Program-made: the position numbers and the translations under genes
Notes under the pieces: model-generated
Seen by the model: only the letters and a program-made list of their open reading frames with translations
Told to the model about the DNA's origin: nothing
The model's database searches: none
NCBI GenBank assembly: GCA_035291485.1
Contig: DATDSA010000016.1
Location: 1-15,228, forward strand
From: 9FT-COMBO-53-11 sp035291485
Lineage (GTDB): Bacteria > Patescibacteriota > WWE3 > 9FT-COMBO-53-11
Direction: 5' to 3'
Length of the DNA: 15,228 bases
Part shown: piece by piece, positions 13,147 through 15,228 of the stretch
Numbering within the stretch: the first letter of the stretch is position 1
Layout: each line of letters starts with the position of its first letter

Positions 13147-13172
13147 AACCTAGAAATACGCTACGCGTATTT
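13147..13172 (-). repeat. 8-bp inverted repeat next to AACCTAG (third copy), just upstream of tRNA-Ile
   Basis: AAATACGC (13154-13161) and GCGTATTT (13165-13172) pair perfectly around 3 nt. On the - strand CTAGGTTC follows and directly adjoins the tRNA 5' end. Confidence 0.5.
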
Positions 13173-13184
13173 TAACACCATCAA

Positions 13185-13209
13185 AAAAGTCCGCCGGAGG
13201 CGGACTTTT
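13185..13209 (-). terminator. Intrinsic terminator of the 16S rRNA transcript
   Basis: AAAAGTCCGCC/GGCGGACTTTT, a perfect 11-bp stem with a 3-nt loop. On the - strand the stem ends in six Ts. It separates 16S from tRNA-Ile, so 16S appears to be a unit of its own. It could also act on the + strand. Confidence 0.85.
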
Positions 13210-13379
13210 CTGTTCCAGAACAAGAGCAAGGAAGGAACCAATGGCAGTTTTCAAAGCAAACTACCAAACTCAACCATGGATCCGGCGTGAGGGCCAGATC
13301 CTTAGAATTCCTGCCTGCTTTCCTCCGTTTGGTCATCCGAAGAAAGGCGTTGGAATGCCGGAATCCTGGATACTCCTTA

Positions 13380-14822
<1,443 letters not shown>

Positions 14823-14933
14823 GAAGCTCAAGTTGAGCTGACGACAGATATTTTATAAGGTCATCTGTCAAAAACCTCCAAAATCAATTGGAATTGACGC
14901 GTACTTAAGCGATGCTTCGCATCGCACTAAAAG

Positions 14934-14998
14934 AACTTAAGAACCTAAAAACTTAAGAACAAAGTTCTTCCGTTTCTCGGTTTTTCGGTTTCTCGGTG
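14934..14998. repeat. Facing octamer arrays in the 16S leader
   Basis: Plus-strand units aacttaag (14934-14941), aacctaaa and aacttaag again (14950-14957) meet minus-strand units aacggaag, aaccgaga and aaccgaaa (14967-14990). Same unit type and same inverted arrangement as at 10512-10585. Confidence 0.6.
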
Positions 14999-15035
14999 CG
15001 TTGCGTCAGCAACGCTATTCCTATCACTATTCAAT

Positions 15036-15047
15036 TGCTAAAGAGCG
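15036..15047 (-). promoter_or_regulatory. boxA-like antitermination site in the rRNA leader
   Basis: CGCTCTTTAGCA on the - strand closely matches the rrn boxA (TGCTCTTTAACA), which binds NusB/S10 and protects rRNA transcription from termination. Confidence 0.6.
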
Positions 15048-15079
15048 ATTTTACCCCTGCAGAAGCCCCCCAAAGATAC

Positions 15080-15103
15080 AAAAAACACGCTTCCCATGCG
15101 TGT
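15080..15103 (-). terminator. Terminator-like attenuator hairpin in the rRNA leader
   Basis: ACACGC (15085-15090) and GCGTGT (15098-15103) form a stem with a 7-nt loop, followed on the - strand by six Ts. An upstream copy of AAACACGC (- strand, 15149-15142) can instead pair with GCGTGTTT over 8 bp, giving a competing fold. Confidence 0.45.
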
Positions 15104-15188
15104 CATATCCCTCGGACACACGATTTTTTAGGAAATGCTTGGCGTGTTTGTCTCCTTGTAAAAAAGCTTAATGCTTAAGGCTGTTTTA

Positions 15189-15217
15189 ATTATAACCCCG
15201 CCCGGGGCTGTTGTCAA
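15189..15217 (-). promoter_or_regulatory. Full-consensus rRNA promoter
   Basis: Perfect TTGACA (15217-15212), 17-bp spacer, perfect TATAAT (15194-15189) on the - strand. It is framed by an 8-bp inverted repeat, CCCCGCCC (15196-15203) and GGGCGGGG (15221-15228), one arm inside the spacer and the other just upstream of the -35. That repeat could also be a terminator for the upstream gene. Confidence 0.8.
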
Positions 15218-15228
15218 ATTGGGCGGGG

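Larger units (their letters stand above)
14823..15188 (-). other. 16S rRNA leader region (no protein gene)
   Basis: A ~360-nt transcribed leader. In transcript order: a terminator-like hairpin (15103-15080), boxA-like CGCTCTTTAGCA (15047-15036), hairpin GCGTTGC/GCAACGC (15015-14998), the octamer arrays (14998-14934), hairpin GCGATGC/GCATCGC (14925-14909), GACAGAT/ATCTGTC (14870-14844) and AGCTCAA/TTGAGCT just before 16S. The layout suggests an antiterminated and processed precursor. Confidence 0.7.

Overview
The window looks like chromosomal DNA of a Candidate Phyla Radiation (Patescibacteria) bacterium of fairly high GC. Evidence: a short 16S rRNA gene (about 1,440 nt) that departs from two widely used universal primers; 16S not followed by 23S; compact single-gene transcription units; and small-genome-style surface proteins (a tail-fibre-like giant protein, an O-antigen-ligase/TPR fusion, a DUF11 protein with an LPETG sorting signal, a LysM-M23 peptidase). 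The class cannot be fixed by eye; a Microgenomates-like lineage is a guess.

Layout. The + strand carries the 3' part of a large surface protein (1-1825), a polytopic O-antigen ligase-like TPR protein (1850-3835) and a small RNA cluster (3866-4244). That cluster holds tRNA-Ala(GGC) and tRNA-Ala(CGC), flanked by two CCA-terminated tRNA-like pieces. Everything to the right is on the - strand, in transcription order: 16S rRNA with a long leader (15217 to 13380) and its own terminator, tRNA-Ile(GAT), a small AT-rich SET-domain protein, a HAD phosphatase, ribosomal protein S1, RadA, a membrane protein with a Pro/Thr-rich tail, the LPETG protein, Rho, and the LysM-M23 peptidase, which converges on the tRNA cluster.

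Functionally it mixes information processing (16S, tRNAs, S1, Rho, RadA) with the cell envelope (surface fibre, ligase, sorted DUF11 protein, wall peptidase). Most genes seem to have their own promoter. Several promoters place the start codon 6-10 nt after the -10 box (near-leaderless), while others have long structured leaders and good Shine-Dalgarno sites matching the 16S tail.

The most unusual signals are not protein genes: (a) a family of 8-bp and 9-bp direct-repeat arrays found both between genes and in-frame inside two proteins, sometimes as facing inverted arrays; (b) the tRNA-like pieces around the tRNA-Ala pair; (c) a recurring inverted repeat next to AACCTAG; (d) an rRNA leader with a consensus promoter, a terminator-like hairpin with an alternative pairing, and a boxA-like element; (e) an mRNA leader that appears to begin with a terminator-like hairpin.
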